Assembly (NCBI RefSeq): GCF_003002055.1
Contig: NZ_PVZF01000007.1
Span: 124,001 to 188,000, forward strand
Reading direction: 5' to 3'
DNA length: 64,000 bases
DNA from: Kineococcus rhizosphaerae
GTDB lineage: Bacteria > Actinomycetota > Actinomycetes > Actinomycetales > Kineococcaceae
The notes beneath the pieces were generated by a model. It saw only the letters and a program-made list of their open reading frames with translations. It was not told the origin of the DNA and searched no databases. The position numbers and the translations under genes were made by a program. Numbering within the stretch: the stretch's first letter is position 1; every line of letters begins with the position of its first letter. Shown here in pieces: positions 35,926 to 44,681 of this stretch.

Positions 35926-36974
35926 ACAGCACCCCGGCCCCCGGTCCGACCACCACCGCACCCGCCCCCACCCCGCCGGTGACCGGCCCCGAGGAGGGAG
36001 GAACCCGACGCACGGCGGGGACCACCGCCCGCGGGATCCTGCTGCGTCAGGAGACCACGCTGCTGGCGGTCGTCGTCGTGATCGGCGCCGTCACCGCGGC
36101 GAAGAACCCGGCGTTCCTCTCTGCGGACAACCTGCTGGAGGTGCTGCGCAGTTCCGTCGTGTACTTCGTCATGGGCTGCGGCGCGGCGCTGCTGGTCATC
36201 GGCGGTGGCCTCGACTTCTCCGTCGGGGCGGGTTTCACGCTGGGGGCGCTGACCTCCACCAGCCTCATGAGCCACGGGCTGTGGTGGCCGCTGGCGGTGC
36301 TCGCCGGCCTGGCGGCCGGAGCCGCGCTGGGAACCGTCAACCACCTGGTCATCTCCCGGCTGCACGTGCCACCGATCATCGCCACGCTGGGGACGTTCTT
36401 CGTCTGCCTGGGACTGAACACCCAGATGACCGGCGGGGTCGACGTGCTCCCCCTCCCCCAGCCCTTCCTCGTCTTCGGGCAGGGCACCTTCGCCGGTCTG
36501 CCGAACGTCATCTGGTTCGCCCTGCTCACCGGGATCGTGTTCTGGTTCCTGCTCGAGCACACCCGGTTCGGCGTCGACGTCCGCGCCCTCGGCGGGAACC
36601 GGCAGGCCGCCGTCGGGAACGGGCTGCGGACCACCCGCATCGACCTGGCCCTGTACGTCGTCGCGGGCGTCACGGCGGCGTTCGCCGGCGTCGTCTACTC
36701 CGCCCGGGTGGGTGCCGGTCAGGTCGAGGCCGGCGGGTCGTCCACCACCCTCGTCGTCGTCACCGCGGTCCTCATCGGGGGAGTCTCGCTGCTCGGCGGC
36801 CTGGGGTCGATCACCGGTGTCGCCGTCGGGGCGGTCCTGCTGTCGGTCATCGACAACGCGCTGATCGTCGCGGCCGTCCCGCCGCAGTACAACAACATCG
36901 TGGTCGGGACCATCCTCATCGCCGCCGTCGCGGTCGACCACCTGCGCCGCCGCCGGCTGTACGACCGGCGATGA
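35922..36974 (+). CDS. Ribose-type ABC permease
   Basis: The GTG at 35922 overlaps the ATPase stop. The 350-residue protein has a Pro/Thr-rich N-terminus of about 45 residues and then the helices of the RbsC/AraH family (GGGLDFSVGAGFTLGAL, STLGTFF-like IATLGTFFVCLG, and ALGGNRQAAVGNGL). It probably dimerises to form the channel. The ATG of esterase 2 overlaps its stop codon. Confidence 0.9.
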   Translation: MNSTPAPGPTTTAPAPTPPVTGPEEGGTRRTAGTTARGILLRQETTLLAVVVVIGAVTAAKNPAFLSADNLLEVLRSSVVYFVMGCGAALLVIGGGLDFSVGAGFTLGALTSTSLMSHGLWWPLAVLAGLAAGAALGTVNHLVISRLHVPPIIATLGTFFVCLGLNTQMTGGVDVLPLPQPFLVFGQGTFAGLPNVIWFALLTGIVFWFLLEHTRFGVDVRALGGNRQAAVGNGLRTTRIDLALYVVAGVTAAFAGVVYSARVGAGQVEAGGSSTTLVVVTAVLIGGVSLLGGLGSITGVAVGAVLLSVIDNALIVAAVPPQYNNIVVGTILIAAVAVDHLRRRRLYDRR

Positions 36975-37945
36975 CGACCCTCGACCCCGACGTGGCCGCC
37001 GCCCTGCGCGACCTGGACGGTCTGCTGCCGCGCACCGCGCCCGACAGCCCACCGGCGGCGGTGCGCGAGCAGTACCGGCTCGTGCTGAGCCACCTGCGCA
37101 CCGGCACCCCGGCGGAGTTCAGCGGTTCCAGCGTGGACGCCGCCGTTCCGGGCCCGCACGGTCCCGTGCCGGTGCGCCGGTACACCCCGCACGGCTGGCG
37201 AGCCGGCGGACCCGTCGTCGTGTGGATCCACGGCGGCGGCTGGGTGGTGGGGGACCTGGACTCCGCCGAACCCTCCGCGCAGACCCTGGCCGCGGCGACC
37301 GGAGCCCACGTGGTGTCCGTCGGCTACCGCCTGGCCCCGGAGAACCGCTTCCCCGCCGCCCTGCAGGACTGCCTGGCCGTGGTGCGTTGCGAAGCCGGGA
37401 GAACCTCCCGGCTGGGGGTCGGCGGGGATTCCACGGGCGGGAACCTCGCCGCCGCGGCCGCGCTCGCCGCCCGCTCGGCGGGTGCCGCCGTCGACGCCGT
37501 GCTGCTGGTGTACCCCGCCCTCGACGCGCGCACGGGCAGCGACTCCTACCGGACCTTCGCCGACGGCCCCTTCCTGACCCGGGCCGCCATGGAGTACTAC
37601 TGGGCCGCCTACGGCGGCGGGGCCGAGAGCGCCGACCCCGCGGACCCGCACCTGCAGCCGTCCCGCGCGGGCGACCTGCAGCGCTTCCCCCCCACCGTCC
37701 TGACGACCGCGGGTTTCGACCCGCTGCAGGACGAGGGCACGGCCTTCGCGGGCCGGCTCGCGGCCACCGGGACCCCGGTCCTCCACCTGCACGCTCCCGC
37801 GCTGCCGCACGGGTGGCTGGAGATGACCGACCGGTCGCCCGCCGCGCTGGCCGAACGCACCCGGACCTGGCGGGCGTTCGGCGCTCTCCTGCGGCGGCCC
37901 GACCCGTCCACCGCGCGGGAGGTGCTCCGGGAACCGGCACGTTGA
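36971..37945 (+). CDS. HSL-family alpha/beta hydrolase (esterase) 2
   Basis: The 324-residue protein has HGGGW, the nucleophile GGDSTGGN, the acid in TAGFDPLQDEG and the His in ALPHGW. It is therefore an active-looking member of the acetyl-esterase/lipase family. Translational coupling to the permease shows that its substrate is probably what the transporter brings in. It is clearly different in sequence from esterase 1 upstream. Its stop codon and last residues (EPAR) lie inside the palindromic element at 37935-37987. Confidence 0.9.
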   Translation: MTTLDPDVAAALRDLDGLLPRTAPDSPPAAVREQYRLVLSHLRTGTPAEFSGSSVDAAVPGPHGPVPVRRYTPHGWRAGGPVVVWIHGGGWVVGDLDSAEPSAQTLAAATGAHVVSVGYRLAPENRFPAALQDCLAVVRCEAGRTSRLGVGGDSTGGNLAAAAALAARSAGAAVDAVLLVYPALDARTGSDSYRTFADGPFLTRAAMEYYWAAYGGGAESADPADPHLQPSRAGDLQRFPPTVLTTAGFDPLQDEGTAFAGRLAATGTPVLHLHAPALPHGWLEMTDRSPAALAERTRTWRAFGALLRRPDPSTAREVLREPAR

Positions 37946-37987
37946 CTCCACGGTCCCTTTCACCGGGACCGGGGAGGCAACGTGCCG
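37935..37987. repeat. 53-nt palindromic element, copy 2
   Basis: Outer arms CGGCACGTTG / CAACGTGCCG and inner arms CTCCACGGTCCC / GGGACCGGGGAG (one mismatch) match the element at 31638-31698 in both arms and spacing. The left arm supplies the esterase 2 stop codon. It lies 27 nt before hisS and so probably terminates the transporter operon. Confidence 0.8.
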
Positions 37988-38013
37988 TCCCGACGCGCCC
38001 CTACCATGGCCCC

Positions 38014-39282
38014 ATGGCTTCCAAGGTGGTCCCCGCACGGGGCATGCGCGACGTCCTGCCGGTCGAGAAGGCTCGCCGGGAGCACGCGCTGCACGTGATC
38101 CGGGAGGTCTACCGCTCGTTCGGCTTCGACGAGGTCGAGACGCCGGTCGTCGAGGAGCTGTCCCGGCTGGAGTCGGGGCAGGGCGGCGAGAACGAGAAGA
38201 TGCTGTTCAAGGTCATGCGCCGGGGCCTGGCGGCCGACGAGCCGCTGCTGCCCGCCGACGCCGCCGACCTGGGCCTGCGCTTCGACCTCACCGTGCCCCT
38301 GACCAGGTACGTCGCGACGAACGCGGCGACGCTGCGGATGCCGTTCAAGGCGGTCCAGATCGGTCCGGTGTTCCGGGCCGAGCGACCGCAGAAGGGCCGC
38401 TACCGCCAGTTCGTCCAGTGCGACATCGACATCGTCGGTGAGGCCGGGACGCTGGCCGAGGTGGAACTCGTCACCGCGACCCACACGGCGCTCAGCCGGC
38501 TCGGGCTGACGGGGACGACGCTGCGCCTCAACGACCGCGGCGTCCTCACGGGCCTGCTGAACGGGTGCGGTTTCGCCGAGACCGACCACGGCAGCGTCCT
38601 CATCACGGTCGACAAGCTCGACAAGATCGCCCTCGACGGGGTCCTCGCGGAACTGCGCGCCAAGGGTTTCGGCGAGGAGCAGGTCGCTGCGCTGGAGAAG
38701 GCGCTGACCGACCTCCTGCCGCTGCGCGACGTCGCCCGGATCGGCGACGGCGCCCTGCCGTCCACCGTCCCCGCGACCTCGATCGCGAACCTGCAGGAGA
38801 TCGCGGCCGCGCTGGCCGTCTCGGCGCCGGACCTGAACGTCGAGTTCGACGTGACGCTGGTGCGCGGGATGGGCTACTACACGGGGCCGATCTTCGAGAT
38901 GTCGCTCGCGACCGGCGGTTCCTCGATCGCCGGGGGCGGGCGCTACGACAACATGGTCGGCCGGTTCTCCGGCCGGGACCTGCCCGCGGCGGGTTTCTCG
39001 ATCGGGTTCGAGCGCATCGTCGACGAGATCGCGCTGCCCACCGACCCCGCCGGGGCCGTCGCCCTCGTCCACCCCGCGGGTGCCGACGCCGGTGCCCTGC
39101 TGCGCAAGCAGCAGGAACTGCGCGCCGGCGGGGCCCGTGTGGCCCTCGTCCGGCAGGCCAAGCGGATGCAGCCGCTGTTCGACGCGCTCGTCGCCGAGGG
39201 CTACACGCGGGTCGTGCGGGCCCGCACGAACGACGAGGGCGTGCTGGAGTTCTCCGAGCCGTCGGAGCTCAGCGCGAGCTGA
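38014..39282 (+). CDS. hisS: Histidyl-tRNA synthetase
   Basis: This 422-residue class II synthetase charges tRNA-His. It shows the motif 1 helix, motif 2 FRAERPQKGRYRQFVQCD, histidine-binding VRGMGYYTGPIFE and GGGRYDNM, motif 3 AAGFSIGFERI and a C-terminal anticodon-binding domain (RVALVRQAKR region). The ATG at 38014 gives MASKVVPARGMRDVLP; an ATG 8 nt upstream is out of frame. The gene stands alone here, away from relA or aspS. Confidence 0.97.
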   Translation: MASKVVPARGMRDVLPVEKARREHALHVIREVYRSFGFDEVETPVVEELSRLESGQGGENEKMLFKVMRRGLAADEPLLPADAADLGLRFDLTVPLTRYVATNAATLRMPFKAVQIGPVFRAERPQKGRYRQFVQCDIDIVGEAGTLAEVELVTATHTALSRLGLTGTTLRLNDRGVLTGLLNGCGFAETDHGSVLITVDKLDKIALDGVLAELRAKGFGEEQVAALEKALTDLLPLRDVARIGDGALPSTVPATSIANLQEIAAALAVSAPDLNVEFDVTLVRGMGYYTGPIFEMSLATGGSSIAGGGRYDNMVGRFSGRDLPAAGFSIGFERIVDEIALPTDPAGAVALVHPAGADAGALLRKQQELRAGGARVALVRQAKRMQPLFDALVAEGYTRVVRARTNDEGVLEFSEPSELSAS

Positions 39283-40276
39283 CGGGTGCCTGCAGGTGCT
39301 GGCTGAAGAACGCGAACACCTGCGGCATCGCCGCTTTGAAGGACGTCGTGAGGTGCTTGCCGCCGTCCTGCAGCGCGACCTGCGCGCTCGAGGGCGCCGT
39401 GACGAGGGCTGAGAACCGCTGCGCCTGCGTCACGTCCTCGGGGCTGTCGGTACCGGCGACGAGCAGCCACGCGAGGGTCCCGCCGAACCCGGGCGCCAGC
39501 GCCGAGGGGTACAGGGCCTGCACCGCGGGCGCCTTGTGCGGCAGGTTCGTCTCCATGTCGAAGTAGCCGGCGATGCTCACGACGGCGCCGTACTCCCCGG
39601 GGTGGCGCAGGGCGATGGCGGCGGCGCAGTAGGCCCCCGACGAGGCCCCCGCCGTCCCCCAGCCCTTCCCGGGCGGCAGGACGCGGAAGTCGTGCTGGAC
39701 CATCGCCGGGACGTCGGTGTCGAGGAACGTGCCGACGGCGGGCTGCCCGGGCAGGTCGGTGCACTCGGTGTCGACGTCCTTGGAGACCTGCATCTCGGGC
39801 ATGACGAACACGAACGGCAGCACCGAACCGTCGCGCGAGCCCTGGTCGACGACCTCCTGCGCCGAGTACGACCGGTCGGTCCAGTTGTTGTAGGTGGCCC
39901 CGTCGCCGCCGGGGTAGAGGAACAGCACGGGGAACTCGGTGTGCGCGTACCGCGGGTCGTCGTACTGCGGCGGCGTCCAGACCCACACCTTCATGCTGAC
40001 GCCGGACGTCGCGCCGTGCAGCGTCGTCTCCCGGACGTCCTCGGCGCCGAAGTTCACGGTCGTGAACCGCTGGCCGTCGGGGGTCCGCGACGGGCTGGGC
40101 GAGGCCGACGCGGTGGTCGAGGTGGTGCTCGAGGTGGTGCTCGTGGTGGTGCTCGGAGAGCTGCCGGCGGAGGGGGAACGGCGGTGCTCGGGCATCGTGC
40201 GGTGCGACGGCGGCGCCGAGCACCCCACGACGAGCAGGGCCACACCGACGACAACGGGGAGTGCGCGCAACCTCAC
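39269..40276 (-). CDS. Secreted esterase lipoprotein (enterochelin-esterase/Fes-like fold)
   Basis: I choose the GTG at 40276 (VRLRALPVVVG) because it gives a clean lipoprotein signal with lipobox VVGC (Cys near 20). A Ser/Thr/Pro linker of about 35 residues follows, then an alpha/beta hydrolase domain with nucleophile GASSGAY and a C-terminal His in DGGKHL. The pattern matches the esterase D/Fes-type family, which includes mycolyltransferase-like enzymes. The substrate is unknown. The last 14 nt overlap the 3' end of hisS on the other strand. Confidence 0.82.
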   Translation of the reverse strand: MRLRALPVVVGVALLVVGCSAPPSHRTMPEHRRSPSAGSSPSTTTSTTSSTTSTTASASPSPSRTPDGQRFTTVNFGAEDVRETTLHGATSGVSMKVWVWTPPQYDDPRYAHTEFPVLFLYPGGDGATYNNWTDRSYSAQEVVDQGSRDGSVLPFVFVMPEMQVSKDVDTECTDLPGQPAVGTFLDTDVPAMVQHDFRVLPPGKGWGTAGASSGAYCAAAIALRHPGEYGAVVSIAGYFDMETNLPHKAPAVQALYPSALAPGFGGTLAWLLVAGTDSPEDVTQAQRFSALVTAPSSAQVALQDGGKHLTTSFKAAMPQVFAFFSQHLQAPVSSR

Positions 40277-40331
40277 GCCCGGATCGTGCCGCACACCCCG
40301 CCCGGCCACGCCCTCCTGCACCGTTCCGACA

Positions 40332-40382
40332 CCGGTCCCCCGCGAGATCCGGCACACGGCTCGCGCGGAGGACCGGGACCGG
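40332..40382 (-). terminator. Candidate terminator after GDPD gene
   Basis: CCGGTCCC / GGGACCGG outer arms and CGCGAG / CTCGCG inner arms form a two-part stem directly after the GDPD stop codon, before the esterase gene starts. Confidence 0.45.
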
Positions 40383-41306
40383 TCAGGCGGAGGTGAGCCG
40401 CGCGGTCGCGTGCCCCTGCCGGGTGGCGGCCAGCGTCAGTTCCTGCCGGTCCTCGAGGGCCCTGTCCTGCGTGGAGCGGACCTCGCGCGCGTCGAGGAAA
40501 CCCCGGAGCCGCCCGGGGTCGTTCGTGATGATCCCGTCGACCCCGTGGCGCAGCAGGTCCGCCCACAACCGGGGCTCGTCGACGGTGTAGGGGTACGTCG
40601 CGACCCCCGCCGCGTGGTACTCGGCGACGACGTGCGGGCTGGCGACGAGAGCGGCGGCGTACGGGTTCACGGCGACGACCCCGAGCTCGGCCACGGCCCG
40701 GGCGGCCTGCTCGCGCGCCACCCCGGCCGGGGTGGACAGCGCCGTGAACGGGTCGCCCGCCAGGTCCTGGAACGACTGCTCGAGCTCGTCGGGGTCGACG
40801 GGGCCCGGGTGCAGCACCAGCAGCGCCCGGCGGACGTCCGGGGCGACGTCGCGCAGGGCGGCGACGGTCGTGCGGTCGAAGCTCTGGACGACGCTGCGCC
40901 CGGCCACCCCGGCCGTCCGCAGGGTCGCGACGGCCCCGGCCGCCTCGGCCGGTGTCCACGCGCCCTTGAACTCCACCAGCAGGCCGGCGGCGGGGAAGCG
41001 CGCCACGACGTCGACGACCTCGCGCAGCGTCGGGACGCGCTGCCCGGCGAACGCCGGGGCGAACCACGCCCCGGCGTCGGCGGTGCGCACGGCGGCGCTG
41101 GGCAGGTCCCCGACCGCACCCGGGGCGTCGGTGGTGCGGTCCAGGGTGGCGTCGTGCAGGACGACCGGGACCCCGTCGGCGTCGAGCCGGACGTCGAGCT
41201 CGAGGAGGTCCGCGCCGGCGCGCAGGGCCGCCTCGAACGCGGCGAGGGTGTTCTCGGGGGCCGCGGCGGAGTAGCCGCGGTGGGCGATCACGAGCGGTCG
41301 GGTCAC
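40383..41306 (-). CDS. Glycerophosphodiester phosphodiesterase
   Basis: The GTG at 41306 has GGGAG 9 nt upstream. The 307-residue protein opens with VIAHRGYSAAAPENTLAAF, the catalytic HRG-ENT motif, then LELDVRLDADGVPVVLHD with the metal ligands. A typical C-terminal TVDEPRLWADLLRHGVDGIITND follows. It releases glycerol-3-phosphate from glycerophosphodiesters. It has no signal peptide, so it acts on imported substrate, as UgpQ does. It follows the binding-protein gene by 32 nt. Confidence 0.93.
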   Translation of the reverse strand: MTRPLVIAHRGYSAAAPENTLAAFEAALRAGADLLELDVRLDADGVPVVLHDATLDRTTDAPGAVGDLPSAAVRTADAGAWFAPAFAGQRVPTLREVVDVVARFPAAGLLVEFKGAWTPAEAAGAVATLRTAGVAGRSVVQSFDRTTVAALRDVAPDVRRALLVLHPGPVDPDELEQSFQDLAGDPFTALSTPAGVAREQAARAVAELGVVAVNPYAAALVASPHVVAEYHAAGVATYPYTVDEPRLWADLLRHGVDGIITNDPGRLRGFLDAREVRSTQDRALEDRQELTLAATRQGHATARLTSA

Positions 41307-41338
41307 GGGTCCAGGCTCCCAGGTGTCCGGGCGTCCGG

Positions 41339-42706
41339 TCAGGACTTCAGCAGCGGCTCGACGTCCGCCTCGTAGGACTGCTGGACCTCCTGCTGCGCGG
41401 TGCCCCACGCGTCCTTGGACGCGGTGCCCTGCAGCATGACCTTCTCCCAGGCCGTCACCGTGGACTGGTCCCCACCGGGGACGAAGACGCGCGCGTTGTC
41501 CTGCTTGCGGACGTTCTTCAGCTGGTCGACGGCGGTCTTGAACAGCGGCGTCTGCGCGTAGACCTCCTGCATCGGGCCGGAGTCCACGGCGCCGGTGGTG
41601 ACGGGCATGTAGCCGGTGTTCTGCGAGAAGTACGCGGTGTTGTCGTCCTCGGCGAGGAACGCCAGGAACTTCGCGGCCGCGAGCTGCTGCTCGGGCGTGC
41701 GCTTGGCGGGGATCGCGAACCCGGCGCCCCCGGTGGGCGTGAACTGCCCGGCCGTGCCGCCGGGCAGGAACGCGTTGCCGACCTCGAAGTTCGCGGCCTT
41801 GAGGATGCCCGACAGCGACCCGGTCGAGCCGATGACGGAGGAGTACAGGCCCGCGCCGAAGTCGGAGGCCTGGTCGGAGGAGGAGACCGCGGCCCAGCCC
41901 TGCGTGATGTAGCCGCGCAGGTAGTCGCTGGCGGCGAGGACCTTCTCGCTGTCGACGGTCATCGTCCAGTCCTTCGACAGCGCCCCGCCCATGCCCCAGA
42001 TGAGGTTCTGGTGGATCCAGGTCGCGTTGCCGGTGCCCTTGCCGAGGCCGTAGGGGGCCTGCGCGCCCGTGCCCGCCGCCTTCAGCTTCGGCAGCCACGT
42101 CGCGAACTCGTCCCAGGTGTCCGGGCCGCGGTCGGGCAGGCCGGCCGCGGACCAGTGGGCCTTGTTGTAGTAGAACACCGGCGTCGAGCGGCAGTAGGGG
42201 ACGGCCCACTGCTCGTCCTGGTACTGGTAGTCGGCGTACAGGCCCTTCTGGTAGTTCTCGGTCTTCACCCCGGCGGCGGGCAGCAGCTCCTTCAGCGGGG
42301 CGAGCTGGTCGTTGAGGGCGTAGCGGAACCACCAGACGTCGCTGAGCAGCACCAGGTCCGGCAGGTCCGACCCCGTGAGCGCGGCCTGGAACTTCTGCGA
42401 GATCTCGTCGTAGTTCGACCCGGCGGTGACGAACTCGACCTTGATGTCGGCGTTCTCCTTCGCCCAGCGGGTCAGGAACTCCGCCTCGACTGCCTGGGAG
42501 GACCCGGGGTGGTTCGTCCAGATCGTGACGGTGTCGGCGGGGGTGACCTTCGACCAGTCCGTCGAGGAGGCCGAGGCGGTGCTGTCGTCGGACGCGGCCG
42601 TCGACGGGCCGGAGCAGGCGGCCAGGCCCAGGCCGGCGGCACCCAGGCCGACCAGGCCGAGGACCCCGCGGCGGGGCACGGCCACGTCGTTCAGCAGGTT
42701 GTTCAC
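41339..42706 (-). CDS. Ugp-type ABC solute-binding lipoprotein
   Basis: This 455-residue protein has a lipoprotein signal (VPRRGVLGLVG, lipobox LAAC with Cys31) and the family-1 binding-protein fold. The segments VTIWTNHPG, VEFVTAGSNYDEISQKFQAAL, LPDLVLLSDVWWFRY and GGAGFAIPAKR resemble UgpB. With the GDPD gene downstream, glycerol-3-phosphate or glycerophosphodiesters are the likely cargo. Confidence 0.86.
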   Translation of the reverse strand: MNNLLNDVAVPRRGVLGLVGLGAAGLGLAACSGPSTAASDDSTASASSTDWSKVTPADTVTIWTNHPGSSQAVEAEFLTRWAKENADIKVEFVTAGSNYDEISQKFQAALTGSDLPDLVLLSDVWWFRYALNDQLAPLKELLPAAGVKTENYQKGLYADYQYQDEQWAVPYCRSTPVFYYNKAHWSAAGLPDRGPDTWDEFATWLPKLKAAGTGAQAPYGLGKGTGNATWIHQNLIWGMGGALSKDWTMTVDSEKVLAASDYLRGYITQGWAAVSSSDQASDFGAGLYSSVIGSTGSLSGILKAANFEVGNAFLPGGTAGQFTPTGGAGFAIPAKRTPEQQLAAAKFLAFLAEDDNTAYFSQNTGYMPVTTGAVDSGPMQEVYAQTPLFKTAVDQLKNVRKQDNARVFVPGGDQSTVTAWEKVMLQGTASKDAWGTAQQEVQQSYEADVEPLLKS

Positions 42707-42730
42707 GGGACTCTCCAGGGTTTCGGTGGG

Positions 42731-43630
42731 TCAGTTCGCGAGGGCACCCGCGGCGAGACCCGCCACGAGACGCCGCTGGAAGAAGAGGAAGACGAGCAGG
42801 ATCGGGAGCATGACCAGCACGGTCCCGGCCATGAGGACGCCCCAGTTGGTGATCCCGTCGTTGTTCTGCAGCAACGTCAGGCCCACGGGCAGGGTCATCA
42901 TGGTCGAGCGGTCGGTGACGAGCAGCGGCCAGAGGTACTGGTTCCACTCGCCGACGACGGAGACGAGGGCGACGGCCGAGACGGTCGGCGCGGACAGCGG
43001 CACGACGAACTGCCACAGGCGCCGCCAGTGGCCCGCCCCGTCGAGGGTCGCGGCCTCCAGGACCGAGACGGGCAGGGTCTGGAAGTGCTGGCGGAACAGG
43101 AAGGTGCCGAGCGAGCTCGCGAGCCCGGGCACGACGATCCCCTGGTAGGTGTTCAGCCAGCCGGTCTGCGCGATGAGCGTGTAGTTCGGGATGAGCGTCA
43201 CCTGCGGGGGGACCATGAGCGCCGCGAGCACGACGAGGAAGACGATCCGCTTGCCGGGGAACTCCACGAACACGAGCGCGTACGCGCACGTGAGGCCGAG
43301 GACGACCTTGAACCCCGCACCCAGCACGGTGGTGATGACGCTGTTCAGCAGGAAGTGCGCGAAGGGGACGGTCGCGAAGACGTCGGCGTAGTTCTGCCAC
43401 TGCAGGGCGTGCGGCAGCCAGCGCGCGGGGATCGTGTAGATCTCGTTGCGCTGCTTGAGGGAGGCCAGCAGCATCCACAGCATCGGGACGACCATGACCA
43501 GAGCGGCGACCACGAGGCCGGCGTACCCGAGCACGTCGACGCGGCGCTTCGGTTCCCGCAGTTCCCGGCCGGACGACCGGGGGGCGGGGATGCGCCCCGA
43601 GCCCGACGTGGTCCTCTGCTCCACGCTCAC
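42731..43630 (-). CDS. Ugp-type ABC permease 2 (UgpE-like)
   Basis: The GTG at 43630 overlaps the UgpA-like stop codon (GTGA). The 299-residue protein has six membrane helices and the loop LEAATLDGAGHWRRLWQFVV, and ends LAAGALAN. VPPQVTLIPNYTLI is typical of the UgpE family. It lies 24 nt upstream of the binding-protein gene. Confidence 0.88.
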   Translation of the reverse strand: MSVEQRTTSGSGRIPAPRSSGRELREPKRRVDVLGYAGLVVAALVMVVPMLWMLLASLKQRNEIYTIPARWLPHALQWQNYADVFATVPFAHFLLNSVITTVLGAGFKVVLGLTCAYALVFVEFPGKRIVFLVVLAALMVPPQVTLIPNYTLIAQTGWLNTYQGIVVPGLASSLGTFLFRQHFQTLPVSVLEAATLDGAGHWRRLWQFVVPLSAPTVSAVALVSVVGEWNQYLWPLLVTDRSTMMTLPVGLTLLQNNDGITNWGVLMAGTVLVMLPILLVFLFFQRRLVAGLAAGALAN

Positions 43631-44547
43631 CGGTAGTGCACCTTCCGTTCCACGACGACCATCTGGACGATCGTCACGACGAGCAGGGCGAGGAACAGCA
43701 GGGTCGCGATGGCCGAAGCGTACCCGGCGGAACCGTTCACGAACGCCTCCTGGTAGACCTGGTAGACCATCGTCGTCGTGCCCTCCAGCGGGCCGCCCTT
43801 GGTCATCGCGCGGATGATGTCGAAGGACCCGCCGGCGTTGGACTCGATGAACACCGTGACGCCCAGGAAGAACGTCGTGGGCGACAGCAGCGGGAAGACG
43901 ATCGACCAGAACTGCCGCAGGGGGGACGCGCCGTCGATCTGGGCGGCCTCGAGGAGGTCGGCGGGAACCGACTGCAGCGCCGCCAGGTAGATGATGGCGA
44001 CGTACCCGACGTACTTCCACAGGTAGACGACGCAGACCATGGCCAGCGCCCAGTCCGGGTCGTTGTACCAGTTCGGCGAGCCCAGGCCGACGGCGCGCAG
44101 CAGGCCGGAGACCAGGCCGTACTGCGGGTCGAAGACGAACAGCCAGCACATGCCGACGGCGACCCCGGACAGCACGTAGGGGGCGAACACGACGGCGCGG
44201 ACGAACGTCCGGCCGCGCAGCCTCCGGTCCAGGAGGCGGGCCATCGCCAGCCCCAGGGCCATGCAGCCGCCGACGGTGACGACCGCGAACACCAGCGTCG
44301 TCAGCAGGACCGTCGGGGTCTTCGGGTCGTGGAAGTAGTTCACGTAGTTCTGCAGCCCGACGAACGTCGCGCGGTCGGACCCCAGGTTCCAGTGCAGCAG
44401 CGAGTACTGCACGTTCTGGACGAGGGGTTTGTAGACGAAGAGGACGAGGAGCGCGACGTTGGGCCCCGCCAGGAGCAGGAAGGTTCCCCACGACTTCCAC
44501 GGGATGGTCCGGTGGCGTGTTGCGGGAACCTGGTGGAGGGTCGTCAA
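43627..44547 (-). CDS. Ugp-type ABC permease 1 (UgpA-like), TTG start
   Basis: The frame begins at a TTG at 44547 (MTTLHQVPATRHR), supported by GGAGGAGG a few nt upstream; no ATG or GTG near it would fit. The 306-residue protein has six membrane helices and the contact loop LLEAAQIDGASPLRQFWSIV. FAPYVLSGVAVGMCW resembles UgpA. It is the first gene of the permease-permease-binding-protein-GDPD operon. No ATPase gene is present. A paired 11-nt repeat lies 96 nt upstream. Confidence 0.86.
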   Translation of the reverse strand: MTTLHQVPATRHRTIPWKSWGTFLLLAGPNVALLVLFVYKPLVQNVQYSLLHWNLGSDRATFVGLQNYVNYFHDPKTPTVLLTTLVFAVVTVGGCMALGLAMARLLDRRLRGRTFVRAVVFAPYVLSGVAVGMCWLFVFDPQYGLVSGLLRAVGLGSPNWYNDPDWALAMVCVVYLWKYVGYVAIIYLAALQSVPADLLEAAQIDGASPLRQFWSIVFPLLSPTTFFLGVTVFIESNAGGSFDIIRAMTKGGPLEGTTTMVYQVYQEAFVNGSAGYASAIATLLFLALLVVTIVQMVVVERKVHYR

Positions 44548-44642
44548 CGCGACCTCCTCCCAGGACGGAGTGGGCTGGACGCAGGGAACAGTAGTTCGGG
44601 TTCCCCACCCCTCCCGACCACTCCCGCACCCGGAGCCGCAAC

Positions 44643-44664
44643 GGTCACCAGGTGTTCACCTGGC
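44643..44664. promoter_or_regulatory. Candidate PHO box or palindromic operator upstream of ugp-like operon
   Basis: Two adjoining 11-nt units, GGTCACCAGGT and GTTCACCTGGC, match the GTTCACC-type direct repeats bound by actinobacterial PhoP. The same bases also form the palindrome CCAGGTG-TT-CACCTGG (44648-44663). A further GTTCACCCGGC unit lies at 44696-44706. Phosphate control would suit glycerophosphodiester uptake, but the site could equally serve a dimeric repressor. Confidence 0.5.
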
Positions 44665-44681
44665 GGGGTCCGGCGGCGGGT

